A DNA stretch of 64,000 nucleotides, taken from assembly GCF_024649945.1 (NCBI RefSeq), contig NZ_JANKMS010000002.1:496001-560000 (forward strand), given 5' to 3'. Source of the DNA: Flavobacterium panacis. GTDB lineage: Bacteria; Bacteroidota; Bacteroidia; Flavobacteriales; Flavobacteriaceae. Below are positions 62,243 through 64,000 of this stretch, piece after piece; within the stretch, counting starts at the first letter, position 1; each line of letters starts with the position of its first letter. Below the pieces are notes generated by a model. That model had not been told where the DNA came from. It saw nothing but the letters and a program-made list of their open reading frames with translations, and did no database searches. The translations under genes were made by a program, and so were the position numbers.

Positions 62243-64000
62243 CTAATCTTCAAGAGTACCTCCTTTTTCTTTTTCTTTATGTTCTTCTATATATTGCGAA
62301 GGAGTCACATTAAAAACCTCTTTAAAAGTTTTAGTAAAATAGGCTGTCGAATTAAAACCACAATTGTGAGCCACTTCTTTAATCGAGTAAGAGTCACTAA
62401 TTAAAAGTTCTGCTGCATACTTTAATTTTATGGTTCGAATAAAATTACTTGGATTTTGCCCCGTTAATGAACTGATCTTTCGATAAAATTGCGAACGTCC
62501 CATATTTAAAGCCTTTAGTAAATCATCCAAAGAAAAATCAACATTTGTTACATTATCGACTACTGTTTTAGTAGCCTTATCCAAAAATTTCTCATCAAGA
62601 GAATTTATTGTTATATCCGATGCAGGAATAATTCCACCTACTGCTGCAAACCTTTCACGAGAGCGTTTACGTGCTTCAAGTAGATTGTTTACACGAGCTT
62701 TTAGTACATTAATATTAAATGGTTTTGACAAATAAGCATCAGCACCTGTTTCATAACCTTTTGCTACATCTTCATCTAAGTTACGTGCGGTAAGAAGCAA
62801 TATGGGTATATGACTGATTTCAAAATCATTTTTAAGTTGATGACACAATTCAAAACCATCCATTTTGGGCATCATAACATCACTTATGATGATGTCTGGA
62901 AAGTACTTTTTAATTTTTTCTAAACCAACTACGCCATTGACAGCCTCTTTAATTCTAAATTGCTCGCCAAGTTCTTCTTTAAGATGATTACGTAACACTT
63001 TATTATCTTCGATGATGAGTACTAAAGGTTTATTTTTATCAGATTCTGAATTTAGTTGATCGGGATTTACACTAAGATCGGTAATGGCAATTTCATAATT
63101 AGCAGATGAAAGCGCATTCATATTTTTGCCGTGTCCTTGAATAGTATCGGTTTCCTTAATATTTTTACCATCAGCTTTAAGATCAACAGGCAGCTGTATG
63201 CTAAAAGTAGTTCCTTCTTTGTACTTGCTTTCAACATTTATAGTACCTTTATGCAATTCTACTAGACTCTTAGTATAATTTAAACCAATACCTGTGCCTG
63301 TTTTTGATGAATCTGCATGGAAAAATCTCTGAAATACTTCTTTTAACTGTTTCTTTTTGAATCCAATTCCTGTATCTGAAACATTAATCTGAACCATTTT
63401 CTTATGAATCTTAGGATTGAAATATCCTTTATGATCTACAAAAGCTTCTGATATCGATAAGGTAATTACGCCATCATTATCGGTAAATTTAATTGCATTA
63501 GACAATAGGTTCGCTAGTATTTTTTCTATTTTGTCGGCATCAAAATTCCCATAATAATGCTCTTCTGCAGACTTAAAAATAAAACGAATATTTTTTGTCT
63601 TTGCTAAATCTTCAAATAAAAAGAATGTTTCTTTACTAAATTTTACAATATCAAGATTGGCAATCTCTAAATGAGATTTTCCAAGATCCATTTTTCGCAG
63701 ATCAAGAAGTTGATCCACCAAATATAGCAAACGCTTACTGCTTTTTTGAATTATAGTCGCTGATCTTTTTACTTCATCTGCATCATTAAAATGGGTTAAT
63801 ATTTTTTCAACCGGATTTAAAATTAAAGTCAGTGGTGTCCTAAACTCATGAGAAACATTAATAAAGAATTTTAGTTTCAGTTGATCTAATTCACGTTCTT
63901 TTTCCTCATTTACCTGTTTCGTATAATATTGTAAACCAAAGTATGTTAGTGTACCTAATAAAATTACATAAAACACATAAGCCCACCATGATCTCCAAAA
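62243..64000 (-). CDS. hybrid two-component regulator (HTCS), C-terminal part
   Basis: The frame stays open to the window edge, so the N-terminal sensor is missing. It begins with the end of the Y_Y_Y region, where F-W-R-S-W-W-A-Y leads into one membrane helix. A histidine kinase follows (H-E-F-R-T-P-L-T), then an ATPase domain (N-L-L-S-N-A-I-K-F-T) and a receiver with D-V-M-M-P-K-M-D-G-F. The protein ends in an AraC-type DNA-binding domain with two helix-turn-helix motifs. HTCS proteins sense an oligosaccharide in the periplasm and switch on their polysaccharide locus. It lies directly upstream of susC in the same direction, and its likely sites are the three direct repeats. Confidence 0.93.
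   Translation of the reverse strand, partial: FWRSWWAYVFYVILLGTLTYFGLQYYTKQVNEEKERELDQLKLKFFINVSHEFRTPLTLILNPVEKILTHFNDADEVKRSATIIQKSSKRLLYLVDQLLDLRKMDLGKSHLEIANLDIVKFSKETFFLFEDLAKTKNIRFIFKSAEEHYYGNFDADKIEKILANLLSNAIKFTDNDGVITLSISEAFVDHKGYFNPKIHKKMVQINVSDTGIGFKKKQLKEVFQRFFHADSSKTGTGIGLNYTKSLVELHKGTINVESKYKEGTTFSIQLPVDLKADGKNIKETDTIQGHGKNMNALSSANYEIAITDLSVNPDQLNSESDKNKPLVLIIEDNKVLRNHLKEELGEQFRIKEAVNGVVGLEKIKKYFPDIIISDVMMPKMDGFELCHQLKNDFEISHIPILLLTARNLDEDVAKGYETGADAYLSKPFNINVLKARVNNLLEARKRSRERFAAVGGIIPASDITINSLDEKFLDKATKTVVDNVTNVDFSLDDLLKALNMGRSQFYRKISSLTGQNPSNFIRTIKLKYAAELLISDSYSIKEVAHNCGFNSTAYFTKTFKEVFNVTPSQYIEEHKEKEKGGTLED

Overview
The window is AT-rich, densely coded DNA from a member of the Bacteroidota, most likely Flavobacterium or a close relative. 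The evidence is Bacteroidota-type promoters (TTG, about 18-21 bases, TAnnTTTG), a SusC/SusD polysaccharide utilization locus with a hybrid two-component regulator, flavobacterial-style core genes (ahpC, tpx, dgkA, ftsK, lolA-like, lptF/G-like, ribB with a degenerate ribA half), and families of palindromic intergenic repeats. No host name can be proved from the sequence alone.

Region 1 (1-11340) is a plus-strand cluster that looks devoted to peptidoglycan amino-sugar recovery. It holds the end of a sodium:solute symporter, an exported GH3 N-acetylglucosaminidase fused to a serine beta-lactamase-like domain, AnmK kinase, an HGSNAT/NagX-like membrane acetyltransferase, a GH10-like (DUF187) exported hydrolase, an AmpG-like permease, a TPR protein and a second, cytosolic GH3/NagZ-like enzyme. 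Region 2 (11400-20960) is housekeeping: peroxiredoxin, thioredoxin and a small partner protein, thiol peroxidase, diacylglycerol kinase, FtsK, LolA-like carrier, LptF/G-type permease, RibB, an acyl-CoA thioesterase and tRNA-Ser(UGA). Its long gaps are filled with hairpin-forming repeats.

Region 3 (about 21000-34900) is an accessory island next to tRNA-Ser. A large serine recombinase, translationally coupled to a 54-residue protein, is followed by a CoiA-like nuclease with a long coiled coil, an Mrr-like nuclease, and a divergent pair of operons. The minus operon encodes a sigma-like protein, a small unknown protein and an ImmA/IrrE-type metallopeptidase. The plus operon encodes a DUF3892 protein, a CD-NTase, a Cap2-type E1-E2 protein, a Cap3-type JAMM protease and a DUF6602-like, PD-(D/E)xK-like candidate effector. 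This is a type II CBASS anti-phage system with an effector type I do not recognise as characterised. A near-perfect inverted repeat lies between the two operons, so the protease/sigma-like operon is a plausible switch for CBASS, analogous to CapH/CapP but with different DNA-binding parts. IS3-family genes, one full length and one truncated, close the island.

Region 4 (about 35000-64000) is a minus-strand polysaccharide utilization locus. An AraC-type hybrid two-component regulator (cut by the window end) precedes susC, susD, a TIG-domain surface lipoprotein and an alginate-lyase-family (PL38-like) enzyme. Then come a serine hydrolase and two enzyme operons: GH28, DUF4861, GH43, beta-helix protein, alpha/beta hydrolase, GH97; and GH127/146, GH88, sugar porter, KduD-like dehydrogenase, heparinase II/III-family lyase. 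The enzyme set points to an acidic, arabinose-containing polysaccharide cut by lyases into unsaturated uronides. The same 21-base-spaced direct repeat occurs upstream of susC, of GH28 and of GH127, and is the best candidate for the regulator's binding site.
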